Shown here piece by piece: positions 33,016 through 44,139 of a stretch of 64,000 nucleotides of DNA (position 1 is the stretch's first letter; every line of letters begins with the position of its first letter). The position numbers were made by a program, and so were the translations under genes. The notes below the pieces were generated by a model, which searched no databases, had not been told where the DNA came from, and saw nothing but the letters and a program-made list of their open reading frames with translations. Source of the DNA: Hydractinia symbiolongicarpus (taxonomy: Eukaryota > Cnidaria > Hydrozoa > Anthoathecata > Hydractiniidae); contig NC_079887.1 of NCBI RefSeq assembly GCF_029227915.1, positions 20,769,650 to 20,833,649 of the forward strand. The letters run 5' to 3'.

Positions 33016-33455
33016 TCTCTATAATAATAGCCGTCGTCTGTCTGTCTCTGCGCGGACCCCCCGCTGAGTTAGAAAATGATGTTGCGGAAACACGAATATC
33101 AAATGCGATATATTTTTATCCACTTTGCTGCGACAGGTAAATATAAAGGACGGGCGACTAATCAACGACTATCTCTATAATAATAGCCGTTGTCTGTCTG
33201 TCTCTGCGCGGACCCCCGCTAAGTTAGAAAATGATGTTACGGAAACACGAATATCAAATGCGATATATTCTTATCCACTTTGTTGCCACGGGTAAATTCA
33301 AAGGACGGGCGAACCCGTGGATTTTTCCACGGGCAACGACTAGTATAAAATCTATATTATGATACCCGTATGCGTCCTTCTGTCACGCAAAATGGTAGAA
33401 CAAGTAGTGAGACACACGCAAGCTGTATAAAAAGGACGGGCGGGCCACCGTGTAG
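33016..33455 (+). mobile_element. Cluster of head-to-tail non-autonomous Helitrons
   Basis: Copy A (33016-33171) and copy B (33172-33343) both start TCTCTATAATAATAGCCG. Copy B ends with the hairpin CCCGTGG-ATTTTT-CCACGGG, a short spacer and CTAG before a T, the standard Helitron 3' structure. Copy A lacks most of the hairpin. A third, diverged copy starts TCTATATTATGATACCCG at 33351 and fades at TGTAG near 33455. No coding sequence. Confidence 0.75.
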
Positions 33456-34625
33456 TTTAGAAATAATTACGAAATACCTTAATAAGTTTTAATAAAAACT
33501 TGTTTATTATATAGAACGCCCATATAATCTTTTCGCTAATTCTACGCTTGTTTCTGATGGGATGTTGGTCAAGTCTTTCAACTTTTTAAGGCTTTTAAAT
33601 CACGATTAAAAATAGTTGTTGTGTAATTAGCGCACAGCCATAGTGTCTTAAAACTGTGGCAATTTTATCATTCTAAGTGATTCAATTTTGGAGTGCTTAA
33701 TTAAATTCTGTTACAAATGATTTCGGAAAGACTTTTTTAATTAACGCTTCATGTACAACAATTTGTATTTCATATTACAAGAACAAAAAGATTTAAAAAA
33801 ATAACAAATGGCTAATCGAGGGGAGCAAAAATGTATGGATACAGGGGAGTAATCAGTCCAGATAAGTGAATACATGAAAAATATTGTGGCTTGTTTATTA
33901 GAACTTGACTTGCTCATCTCATCTGTCAACTTATAGTTGCAAACATTTACTGCGTTGGAGAGAGTGGAGTTAGCCAACTATATGACCGTCTGGTGTATAA
34001 ATCATTAAACGATTTCCTATTCTATCCGATTGCGATATCAAGGTACTGATTACCATGGCGAAAAACAACAAAAACACCATTGTACATGTTTGTGTAGATT
34101 GCAACACAAAAGTGTAAACATAAACATTCACCTTTAGAAAGGACAAACATGATCAGCTTAAACATAGTTATGAAACCATAGAACCATATTTTATGGAATG
34201 GAAATATACTATTAGGTTAAGAATGATGTGTATGTAGCATGCCGTATCATTTCAAAAAAGAAAAAGAAAAGATGTTTGATCATGAGACCAGAAGCGTTAG
34301 CTTGAACATTAGAAAATAAATGACACCGCTTTCCTTTCTTCAGCCCCGCTTAACTTCCATTAAGATAAACAGATTCTTTGTTACCGTTGCGGTTCGTGGT
34401 AATCAGATTCCTATAAGAGGTTCCGGTTTTCCGTGAGAAAGGAATTGCACATGCTTTAACAACCTTTATGTTAAGTCTAGAGATTACATCATTATTTCCC
34501 TAATGATGGTAAAGGTGATGCAGGTCAAAATGATATGTAATGTCATTTAGTGTCAATGTAATACAACGTCTAGATGTCGTAATTAAAAAACTTCGTCCTT
34601 CTTTCATAAAACAATAATGTCATTG

Positions 34626-34765
34626 AATCAGAAATGTATAAATTATCAAATATTACCTTTGATTGCATGATGTTGCTTCGGAATACTTTAATAACATGTG
34701 CACCCCAAAACATACAAGAAATTGCCAGAAAAATGTATAAGTGTTCTTATGATAAGAATGTACAA
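34626..34765 (-). pseudogene. Relic duplicate of the 5' end of the orphan GPCR gene
   Basis: About 140 bp align with 32411-32553, the receptor's first codons. In minus sense it reads YILIIRTLIHFSGNFLYVLG against HIFIIRTVIHYSGILLHCFG. The start ATG is lost and a frameshift leads to an early stop, and the rest of the receptor is absent. It shows a past local duplication. Confidence 0.7.
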
Positions 34766-35326
34766 AATGACAATGTACTGAAAAGACTTATGACTTATGG
34801 TTTAACAACAAACAACATTATCTGAGTATGAAATATTATAATAAAGACAAAATGAACAATTGCAAAAAAAATATCCAGTTCTTTATCATATCCTGTTGTT
34901 AAACTACGGTTATTAACAGACAGACTAAAACTTTCTTAACGTCATGTTTCACTGGATATCTTTCTGATACCAATAACTAGTTAAAGGCTGCAATTCTTTC
35001 GAAGTGAAAATTTAGTCATTCACTTAAAGATCGACTAATATTGTACTGTGGCCAAACGCACTTATCTAAAGAAAGCAGAGCTCACATAAAGAAACAAATT
35101 TGCAGATCTTAGTACACAAAAGAAAAGTAAATTAAAAAACGTCATCGGAAATGAAAACCTCCGTAACGGTTGATTGTTAATGAGAGAGGGTGGACTTCCG
35201 ATTTGATGACACTTTAATTGACACGAGCATAAAAGAATGAAAATCAAATCAGTAATTAAAAAACAACGATAGAAAGAGGAGTTGTTGGATTAAAGATTTT
35301 TGGAATAATTTTTATTGTGAAATATA

Positions 35327-37827
35327 ATGAAAACTTTTTATCTAATGTTTGTGGTGATTTCTGCAGCATCGGTGTTGACGTTTTCTAGCGCAAAGTCAAA
35401 AGAACCTGATATTTTCACTAAAAGGGGGACCACAAGAAGAACCTGCTCAAAATTTGGAGCAACGTATGTTTCACGCAGTGTCTTACCCAATCAAGTGAGA
35501 TGCAGATGCCTAAGCGACAAACCAAAGTTTAATGGACTTAAATGTATCTCCGAAAATAAAGTCTCACAACGTATGTATTTACGCTGACTGCATATTTAAA
35601 AAAATATTTGTTGGGATACAAATATAAAGACACCCAGGGCAGAACCTTTTTTTGTCACATATCAGATTTAGGTACAATGATAAAAAGTCTAAATAGCCAT
35701 GGGGGTTAAGGTTGGGTGCATTTTAATTCGGTGGAAAATTGTTGACAAAATTCCTTGTCAAAAAGATGCTTTTGGAGGAAAGATAATAATTATGAAATAT
35801 TTACGTGTGATATTTATGTGCTAATACAAGTATACAATTATATACATAATACTGAGAGACAAGATGTTATAAAAATATTAACCAAGGACACGAGTTTAAA
35901 AAAAGAGGTGCGTAGAGGTGTGTTTGAAATAAGCTACAAAAATATATCAGCATATGGCTAAAGGCTATTTTTCTAATGGGGTAAGAATTCAACTCAAATG
36001 CGAAATGCGCGATGCACGTTGAATGAACCGTAAAATATTAACACGTTCAATCTTTAGATATGACGACAACCACTCGTTTTACATCAACTAACACACCATC
36101 AACTTTGCCGGCAACAACAACAACAACAACAACACCGCCACCACCACCACCAACAACAACAACCAAACCAAAAACAACAACAACAACAACAACAACGAAA
36201 CCAAAAATTACAACAACAACAACAAGGAAGCCAAAAACAACAACAAAAACGAGGACTGAAGCATGGAGATCAACCACTACAACAACAAAACAACCTGAAA
36301 AAAAATCAACCAACAAAATAACTGGTAGCACATTTAAAGAGCTTCAAAGTACAGCTTCTACAGCGACATCAAGGCTACAAAAGGGAGATGTTAACCTTGA
36401 TTTCACTAGTACATCAGAGCAAAGTTTTAACACTAAAATAATGGCGTTGTCAATCTTAGTTGGGATTTTATCACTTGTCATCTGCGTTTTAATCATCTAT
36501 CTGTTATACGTAAGGTATTGATTTCATTTAGGCTTAAAGTTTACCTTCCTATAAGAGAAATTTAAAAGTTCTGTCCAATCTATTCTGGCTTAACAAAATG
36601 ATGTCGACTTTGTATTGTAAAATAGAAAATTCCATCTCTGAGTAGGGAGATTAAAACTGATCAGTGTTTTTAACTTTTTTTTATGCAGATTTCATAACAT
36701 CCAATTTGTTCTTAATACTTTAATTTGCGAGCTACACTGCGCCTAAAAAATTTTTAGAAAAAGAATTTGATGCTATTATAACATATATATATATGAAAAA
36801 ATATAAATAAATTTATCATATAGCTACTGCATTCGAAAAACGTTTTCCGTAGAGTTGATGCATACCAAATTTTTAATATATACAAAAAGGTTTTTCTTGG
36901 AATAGGAATGAACTTTACAAGACTTTTCTACTGTTTTTTCTCCCATTTTGATGAAACAATGCTTTCTTTTATAGAATGAAGTTAAAAAAACAATTGGTAA
37001 GTATACTTGGTTCTTTTCGATCATTTAGTGCGACTTTTTTTTATTTCTTCATGTTGAATTATTATACTAAGCACTTTTGTTTTTCTATAGAACAATTCAT
37101 CTGACGAAACACATAAGAAACACAATTCATCTACAAGCAGTTATAAGAACCAATCATCAATCAGCTCATTGAGTGACTTGTACAGCCGTGTTGGTACGTA
37201 TTACTGAATTTAAAAGAATAAGTCACGTGACACAATATAGAAAATATGAATACTAGACAAATATACTATATACTAGACGTAATCCCGTGGATTTTTCAGC
37301 GGTAGGGTTATTCACCCTTAAAAACAACAACAAAGTAACTCGCTCTTATCTAGTTGCAGCTACCATCTCTAGCTCACGGGAATTCGCCCATCGCAACAAA
37401 GTGGTTATTTATCGCGTTTGCTGTATCTGTAGCACGACTTTTTTTTCGCCCATACCCACATGGAATACAAGTGTTAATATGAGAGATAACGTGATAGCAA
37501 CATACTTCATCAGAACGCAAGGACTGCACTAGATATATAAACATAGTCTCTTCTTTCTTTTCAGCTTCCCTTACACCATTTAAGAAAAACGACAAGCCCA
37601 ACTATCCGTATAGAAAACCTGTTCCACGTCCAACAGAAAACATTGCCTCCCAACGTCCTGCCAGCGCAAACGATAGCAAATCTGACGACTACGATTATCT
37701 TCAAGAGTATGATCATCCTGGCATGGTTATAGGCAAACCTGGTATGGTTTTAAATGATCCACAAATGTCACTTAGTGTTTCTTCTCTGTATGCAGAAGTT
37801 AACAAAGACAGAAAAATTGATGCTTGA
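35327..37827 (+). CDS. Secreted-type, Thr-rich mucin-like single-pass membrane protein
   Basis: Five exons with consistent phases: 35327-35570, 36058-36514, 36975-36996, 37091-37193, 37565-37827 (TGA); 1089 nt, 362 residues. Signal peptide MKTFYLMFVVISAASVLTFS; a short Cys-containing ectodomain (RTCSKFGATYV, VRCRCLSDKP, LKCISENK; four Cys); a roughly 70-residue Thr/Pro/Lys tract (TTTTKPKTTTT repeats) that is likely densely O-glycosylated; a juxtamembrane stretch; one TM helix MALSILVGILSLVICVLIIY; then a roughly 125-residue cytoplasmic tail with a Ser/Asn-rich part and tyrosine motifs (SDDYDYLQEYDHP, SSLYAEV) that could be phosphorylated. I chose the 36515 donor over the one at 36510 because only it keeps the frame open through the 22-nt exon 3. 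Family not recognised. A role in adhesion, barrier or signalling is inference from architecture. Confidence 0.78.
37273..37533 (-). mobile_element. Possible Helitron of a second family, inside an intron
   Basis: In minus sense it begins TCTAGTGCAGTCC after an A and ends ...CCACGGGATTACGTCTAG before a T. The terminal hairpin is imperfect. It sits in the last intron (37194-37564) of the mucin-like gene. Its CCCGTGGATTTTTC block matches the other Helitron ends here. Confidence 0.5.
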
Positions 37828-38449
37828 CTCGAAGCACATGAATGACAATTTACGATAGTAGAGGGAAATTTAAAATATTGTTGTAAATAACATTTTTATA
37901 TTTATTAGCATAAAAAAGTCAATACTAACTTTCAATTTCTTCAATAGAAAAAGAAAAAAATCAAAAAATGGATCTGAGTTGTTTTTGTAATAGAGGAGAG
38001 TCTCATATTTCGTCATGTTGGTGATCAATTTAGTTAACCTAAATAATGCCAAATAATTTATTTTGCCTTCTAAAAAACTGTTAAGAAGAAAGGCAACAGA
38101 TCAGGTTGGTAGACAGGTGTGAAGTCATTTACGCCTGCTTTTTTCAGTGGATGTACTATACAATTGACTTTTCACCATTGTGTCTAAGATGTTAAAGTTT
38201 AAAATGTATCTGAGAGTGGCTGTTTACAACATTAAGATAAGAAACAATGTATGTAAATCCAGCATCGTTTTTGTTATAACAGTTATTTTTCAACCGTTTT
38301 AACATCGCAAAATCTTCTCGTTTTTTGTATCCTTTCCACAGCAGCAGAGTAATAGGGGACCTGTGTTATTTTTTATATAACAAACGCAACTCTCTTTAAT
38401 TTTAGATCAAAGTTTTTATTTCTTTTGTGGTAGAATTGCAAATTGATAA

Positions 38450-39305
38450 TTCATACACACTTTTGCGTGAGCTTTAGTTGGGCAAGTGTTAAAAAAGTTT
38501 TCATGTCGTTGACAAGGAATTTGTTTCATAGTTTAGGTCCTCTTTCTACTAGTAATAGAGAACTTAGCGATTGTATAGTAACTTTTGGGCTGAAAGAAGT
38601 TTTTACGTGAGAATCGGAAAGGATACTTGTATCTTCCAAAACATTGTTTTAAAAACTCTTGGTATCAGATTGTTCTCAAGTTTGAACATAAAAATAAGAG
38701 TCTGAAAAATGTTTAGCTGGTATACATCATTCAATTTTCACAAGAAAACTTTGGAGTGAGTGTATCTGTCGACATTTAAAATAAGTCTGATTGCATGTTT
38801 TTGTCAATTTTATAACGTTGGTGCTGGACCAAGCAATGTTTGCATACTTTAAATGGCAGTGTATGAAAGAAAAGAATATGTGTTTTGTACAAGTTCTATC
38901 TAATACAAATTTTGCCTTAAAAAGGACGCCAATATTATTTGCGACTTTTCCTCTTACAACATTTATGTGTTCTCTACAAGTAAAATTTTCTTCAAATATA
39001 ATTCTTAAGAATTTCATGAACTATACTCTTTTTATATTTATATTATTATTAGACAAATTGGAGTTTTAGTGGTACTACATCATCTGTTTATTTAGTCTAT
39101 TTAAGGACACATTGTTTGCTTTAAATCATTCTGACACTTTGTAGAGTTCAATATTCATTGAGTGAAATAGTGTTTTTATATCTTTATGTGCGTAAAACAG
39201 ATTGGTATAATCTGCAAATAAAATTGAATATAAGATATTTGAAACTTTGTTTAGATCATTTACATATATAAGGAATAATAGTTCCAACGTGTCAAAAAGT
39301 CGACA
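38450..39305 (-). pseudogene. 3' part of a degenerate LINE reverse transcriptase
   Basis: Minus-strand pieces in order: LFLIYVNDLNKVSNILYSIL then FADYTNLFYAHKDI (FADD box mutated to FADY), then FLRIIFEENFTCREHINVV, SFIHCHLKYANIAWSST, and near 38600 a C-terminal FRFSRKNFF/RGPKLWNKF-like segment. The order is right for a reverse transcriptase palm-to-C-terminus, with frameshifts and stops between blocks. It is 5'-truncated as usual for LINE copies. Different wording from the copy at 27.6 kb indicates another family. Confidence 0.7.
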
Positions 39306-39470
39306 TGCCAACGTGCCATACCTGATACGTTTTTATGCAAAATATGCCTACATACATACGTGCCAATGTGCCATACGTGCCAAAAATTGACGTACCCACG
39401 TGCCATTATTTGTCGATGTGCCATAATATTTTGACGTGCCAAAATTTTTTGACGTGCCATGATTTTTCAG
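39290..39470. repeat. Degenerate short repeat with ACGTGCCA core
   Basis: GACGTGCCA, AACGTGCCATAC and similar words recur about ten times with irregular spacing of 10-25 bp. Both strands stay open across it, but this is low-complexity sequence rather than a gene. Confidence 0.65.
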
Positions 39471-39619
39471 TGTAGACTTTTTTGCTATAAATTTTCACGC
39501 TGCAAGAAAAATTTTTTTTTCGTTGAGTCTCGCTCTACCCAGACACTTTTTTCTTCTGTCGCTATTTTCAGAATTGAAAGAATTTTTTCGCAGTAGCAGA
39601 TGAGTACCGTGGCTGATAA

Positions 39620-39770
39620 GCTCCAAAAATCTTTTTCAAAATGGTGAAAATCTTTTTTTCAAAATAGTGAAAACCTCTTTCAAAATGGCAACCATGTTTT
39701 TCAAAAAACCGAAAATGTCTTCCAAAAAAAAAGAAGTGTTTTTCGAAATGGTAAAAATGTTTCCCGAAAA
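39620..39770. repeat. Degenerate tandem repeat with TTTTTCAAAATGGT core
   Basis: A word close to TTTTTCAAAATGGTGAAAAT recurs about every 23-27 bp, first on one strand and then with the complementary bias (CCAAAAAA..., TTTCGAAATGGTAAAAATG). It looks like a decayed minisatellite. Confidence 0.55.
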
Positions 39771-40628
39771 TAATTTTCAAAATAACATGATCTTATCCCG
39801 TTTTCAGAGTATTTTATATCTTGTATCGACCACAAGAACACAGCGAAAGGCTATGACCGCAAGGCGTAAAAAGGCTTGGTAACGAGGAACAAAACCTCAT
39901 CTCTTTAATCTCCAGAAAATACAACCGAATTGGTATTTGGTAGGTGAAATTAGCTATTTTAGCAAAATTACAGAGTAAGAAACTTGCCCCTTTTCACCCA
40001 ATGCACACAGCCCCACCCAGGCGAACTATTGTTGAACCCATTTTTACTTTTGCGCTGCAGATTCAGGACGCTAACCAAACAAAATACAGAGTTTCAAAAT
40101 AAACGACCACTTCGCTACCTATTGAAAAACAGACTTTAACGAAAAAACGTTTTTTCGCTCCTTTAAACTTCCTAGTAGTTATTACTGGAGAAAGTGTCAA
40201 TAGGGATTCAACATGGGCGAATATGCAATTATTTAATTCTAAAAATAAGGTAACACTAAGAGTAGTTCATCTTTATTTTTCCGCATGTGATAACATGACG
40301 GTATACAAATGCTTGCAGCAGTTAAAGTATTTTTCCGCATGTGCAATACCTCTGATTTCCAACCAATACTTCTTGAAAAGAACAAAGCGACAGAAATGAA
40401 CACGATAGTGACTTTTCCCGAGTGAATATATGAATTTTTCTGAGAGATTTCTGATCATCCATTTACCATGCCCGTCTTACATACCTTGTTTAGAACCAGC
40501 CTGTTGCCAATGTAAATCTCAATTTTGTGGAAATTATTATTATCTTACAGTCGTCAATATATTACAACCCTTATATTCGTTTGTCGTTTGTTGAAATAGT
40601 GAATTTTTGAAAACCAGAACCTGATTAA

Positions 40629-43320
40629 ATGTATCATTTTAGAAAATACATCAATGATGACATGTCCTATTTGTCAATAATACTTTCATTGTCGACAACA
40701 ACTCAAGCTTCACATAGCGTATTGTACCCCCGGACAGACAATGCATTTAGGAAACAAGAAAAAAATACGAAAACCAACTTCAATGACATTAAAGTTACTA
40801 AAGAGCAGCGCATAGATATTGAAGCTTCGTCATTAAAAAATGCTGTTTTGATAAAACTGATAGCGATAGTATTAAAAATGCATCTTCTGATCTTTACGAA
40901 ATCGATGATATTATTGATGTTACCATGTTAGAATCAGCAAAGCTAGTTGGTATACAAATATGGCATAACACTTTGAAAAAAAACAACAGTGGACAAAATG
41001 CCATGGGATATTGATGGGAAATGTGCTTTTTCAAAATCTGCAGCATCCCGCAATGAAATTTCTGAAAAATGCAAAAGTGGCCGGTCTTGGAAAAAAGGAC
41101 ACTCGAACAAACTGGTCTGGATACGATTGCGTCAGATACAGGAACTGTGAAGGTTCCCTCAGTTGCCCGAATTCGGGATGTGAATTTTTAAAGGAATATG
41201 GAACAACTACGATTCGATAAGTACAGGGTGAGTTACTTAAGATGCAAACAATATAATATTAGTAACCCCTCTCCCAACTACCAACATAGGTAACATTCAC
41301 AATAATTCAGATAAAGCATCCACTGAATATAAGGCATGACTCTCTTTGCCAACTTATCCTCGCTCTCCTCGGTTTTTAAAAATATATGTTGCGGTAGGGT
41401 TGAACTGGTTAACTGGTTTTGATAACTTTTTGTGGATTATGTTCAAATTGTGACCACCTATACTATTCATCGTTAAACGAGCATTAATTAGCACTATCTT
41501 CACAAATGACGTATTCTCTTGTAGGCTTGTCTTATCTGCGGGACTGGTGGATATCATGTTATCTGCTCTGCAAGGAAGTATACTGCTTTTAAGAGTGGCA
41601 TCAAGGTTTACGTTTTTCACCAAGGAAATCATACATATGCAGCAAAAATTCAAAACCTCAAGGCCCACGGACGAGGTTTTAAAGTCACTTTGCTGTTCAT
41701 CCGAATGTTCACCAAGTGCCATTCAGGTAAGAAGTCAAAAAACTGTATACTCTTTATCAATTAAATAAAGTGTTTCGAACGAGAAAATAAACCAAAAAGG
41801 AAGATTTAATTCTTACAGAAATTTGTTCAAAACTGCTTCAGAATATAAAAACTGCACTAACCAAAAGGACAAATTCCGAATCTACTCAGTTGATGAAAAA
41901 AATCAGCGTGTATTCAAGTCTCCATTGCAAAAGCTGCAGATGGTTCAAAATGCAAATGAAGATGCTGGCCATTTTCTTTCTACAGAATTTTGTTGTTTCG
42001 ATGGAAAGGTCAAGCGTACGAGGGACTTTACTAACCGAATGCGAACTTGTATAATCCATTTTTACAAAAGCAGGTGCCAATTGCGATAATGGAGTGTGTT
42101 AGTGAGAACATCCATGCCTTTTGGAAAGATTTCCATTGTGTTTTTAAGGTAACTAACAATTGCGAGGCGAAATTTAATCCAACTAGATGGTAAACATGAC
42201 TACAGCAAATGACTACAGCATGCTAAACAGTTACTTTGCGCAGAACACCGGAAGCATACAACTCGCATATGGCAGTATCAACAGTATCATTATGGAATAC
42301 AGTGAGCAATTGGATCTTTAACCGTGGCACCAACGTCGTCAATACATACTTCGCGCATTCACTAGTATTAATGCTCCAGGATCTAACTAAGCTAAAGTAG
42401 TCCATGCAGGATGGGTGAACAAAGGTAATGTTGTCTTGAATCTTCTGGAAAGAGCAGAGTTTGATATGAGAGACTCTTTGATATTGGAGAGTCAAATAGC
42501 ACAGTACAAAGACTCTGGCACCAGCTTGGGATACGGATCATCTATAGCTGGTGTGAAAAGAAGTCATGAAGACCGAAATGTAGCTATGGCAAAGCAGAAG
42601 GGTTTGAGTTCGTTGCAGAATGCTGATAACATCAGTAAAAGCTTTCAAGCATTCAAAATCTCAAATAGTATCTCGAGATAACAGTAACATGTTTAAAACC
42701 CATTACAAAAATGCGATTAAAAATGCCACAATCATGAAGATAGATTCGCTTCAAAAAATGTCATCAAAAAAAATATCGCTTCATAGTTTTGAATAGCAGT
42801 AACGGAAAATCGAAATTTTCTGTTGATGTTACATCCACACCATCATGTACCTGCACATAATTTCAAAAAAACAGTAAAATCACTCTGTGTAAACACATAA
42901 TTTTCGTTTTATGTAATGTTCTGGAGCGTGACTGTGTCAATTCCATCAGGAACGGATATTTTGAGAACTTAGAGCAAGTTTTATATGGGAAAGTTGTTGC
43001 AGTTAATTTAGGCAAAAAAACACAAAAAAAGCGTTTATTCAGAGATATATTGCAAGAACACAAGAACTTTAATCAACAAAAAGTGTGCTCGTTATAAAAC
43101 AGCGAGGTCTGATGGTGAAAGGTGCAGTAACAATTCCTTACAACAGCGTTCGTCAGTTGAGCAAAAGTTTTACTTTTGTGCCGCTGATAGTTGCTTGCGA
43201 TCACCACCTCCTTGGTCCAATGTACGAACACCATTGGAAATTTTGCAGGTGAATAATGTAGCGAAAGTAGACATCGATGAATTCACAAAAAATACTAGTA
43301 TTGTTGTTAGTAGCATGTAA
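40629..43320 (+). pseudogene. MULE-type transposase pseudogene with SWIM zinc finger
   Basis: Successive blocks in changing frames: an N-terminal segment at 40629-40931; the zinc-binding-like WSGYDCVRYRNCEGSLSCP..GCEFLKEYG at about 41110-41205; CGTGGYHVICSARKYTAF at about 41535; RPTDEVLKSL at about 41660; FLSTEFCCFDGKVKRTRDF at about 41970-42040; QVPIAIMECVSENIHAFWKD just after; AEFDMRDSLILE at about 42450; SVDVTSTPSCTCT followed by LCKHIIFVLCNVL (SWIM CxC...CxH) at about 42815-42915; and a C-terminal LRSPPPWSNVRTPLEILQV tail to 43318. Order and motifs fit a Mutator-like transposase known from cnidarian repeats. At least four frameshifts and several stops make it dead. Terminal repeats were not identified. 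Confidence 0.72.
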
Positions 43321-43413
43321 CACGATTCATATTCACCCAAGACAAAATACATTTACATCCCGTCGTGTTAATTAATTAAGCGAGTTGCATGATACATCTA
43401 CTCTGTTTTTCGT

Positions 43414-44139
43414 TTTCTGTGTTTTTCACTCTAAATTTTATAATCATTCTGAACCAGTGGAATCTTGAAGAGAACACAAGTGTTATAATTAAATTCTTAT
43501 ATAAATTAATGAAGTTAAAGATAAAAAATAGGAACATTTTCTATTTGGTTTTATCTTGGTATTTCCTAAAGGTAACTACATACTTTTTAAGTTATTTGAC
43601 TTTGCCAGCTATTATATTTTTTAATTTGATTGAAGCATAGAATTACTTTATGATGTCTTTTCTGTCATTGTTTAATAGCGGGTTTTATCAAATTTTTCAC
43701 TTTAAAAAAGGTAAAAAGTTTCCTTAAAAATATGCTACAGCTCCTCCATGATTTTAATACGAACCATGACGGACTTTTTCTGTGTTTTTCACTCTAAATT
43801 TTATAATCATTCTGAACCAGTGGAATCTTGAAGAGAACACAAGTGTTATAATTAAATTCTTATATAAATTAATGAAGTTAAAGATAAAAAATAGGAACAT
43901 TTTCTATTTGGTTTTATCTTGGTATTTCCTAAAGGTAACTACATACTTTTTAAGTTATTTGACTTTGCCAGCTATTATATTTTTTAATTTGATTGAAGCA
44001 TAGAATTACTTTATGATGTCTTTTCTGTCATTGTTTAATAGCGGGTTTTATCAAATTTTTCACTTTAAAAAAGGTAAAAAGTTTCCTTAAAAATATGCTA
44101 CAGCTCCTCCATGATTTTAATACGAACCATGACGGACTT
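43414..44139. repeat. 363-bp direct tandem duplication, essentially identical copies
   Basis: The segment beginning TTTTCTGTGTTTTTCACTC at 43414 repeats at 43777 with no difference that I could see, each copy ending in GAACCATGACGGACTT. Both copies carry the same 70-codon open frame (FFTLNFIIILNQWNLEEN...). I do not consider that frame a gene: it is AT-driven and hydrophobic with no recognisable start context. Confidence 0.9.

Noticed and set aside
36047-36331. Val-rich 94-codon frame on the minus strand
   Set aside because: Antisense shadow of the Thr-rich mucin exon.
39260-39460. 66-codon frame MARQKILARQNIMAH
   Set aside because: Product of the ACGTGCCA repeat.
43389-44003. Duplicated 70-codon hydrophobic frame as a gene pair
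   Set aside because: AT-driven composition, no recognisable domain, start or splice context; better explained by the 363-bp DNA duplication.
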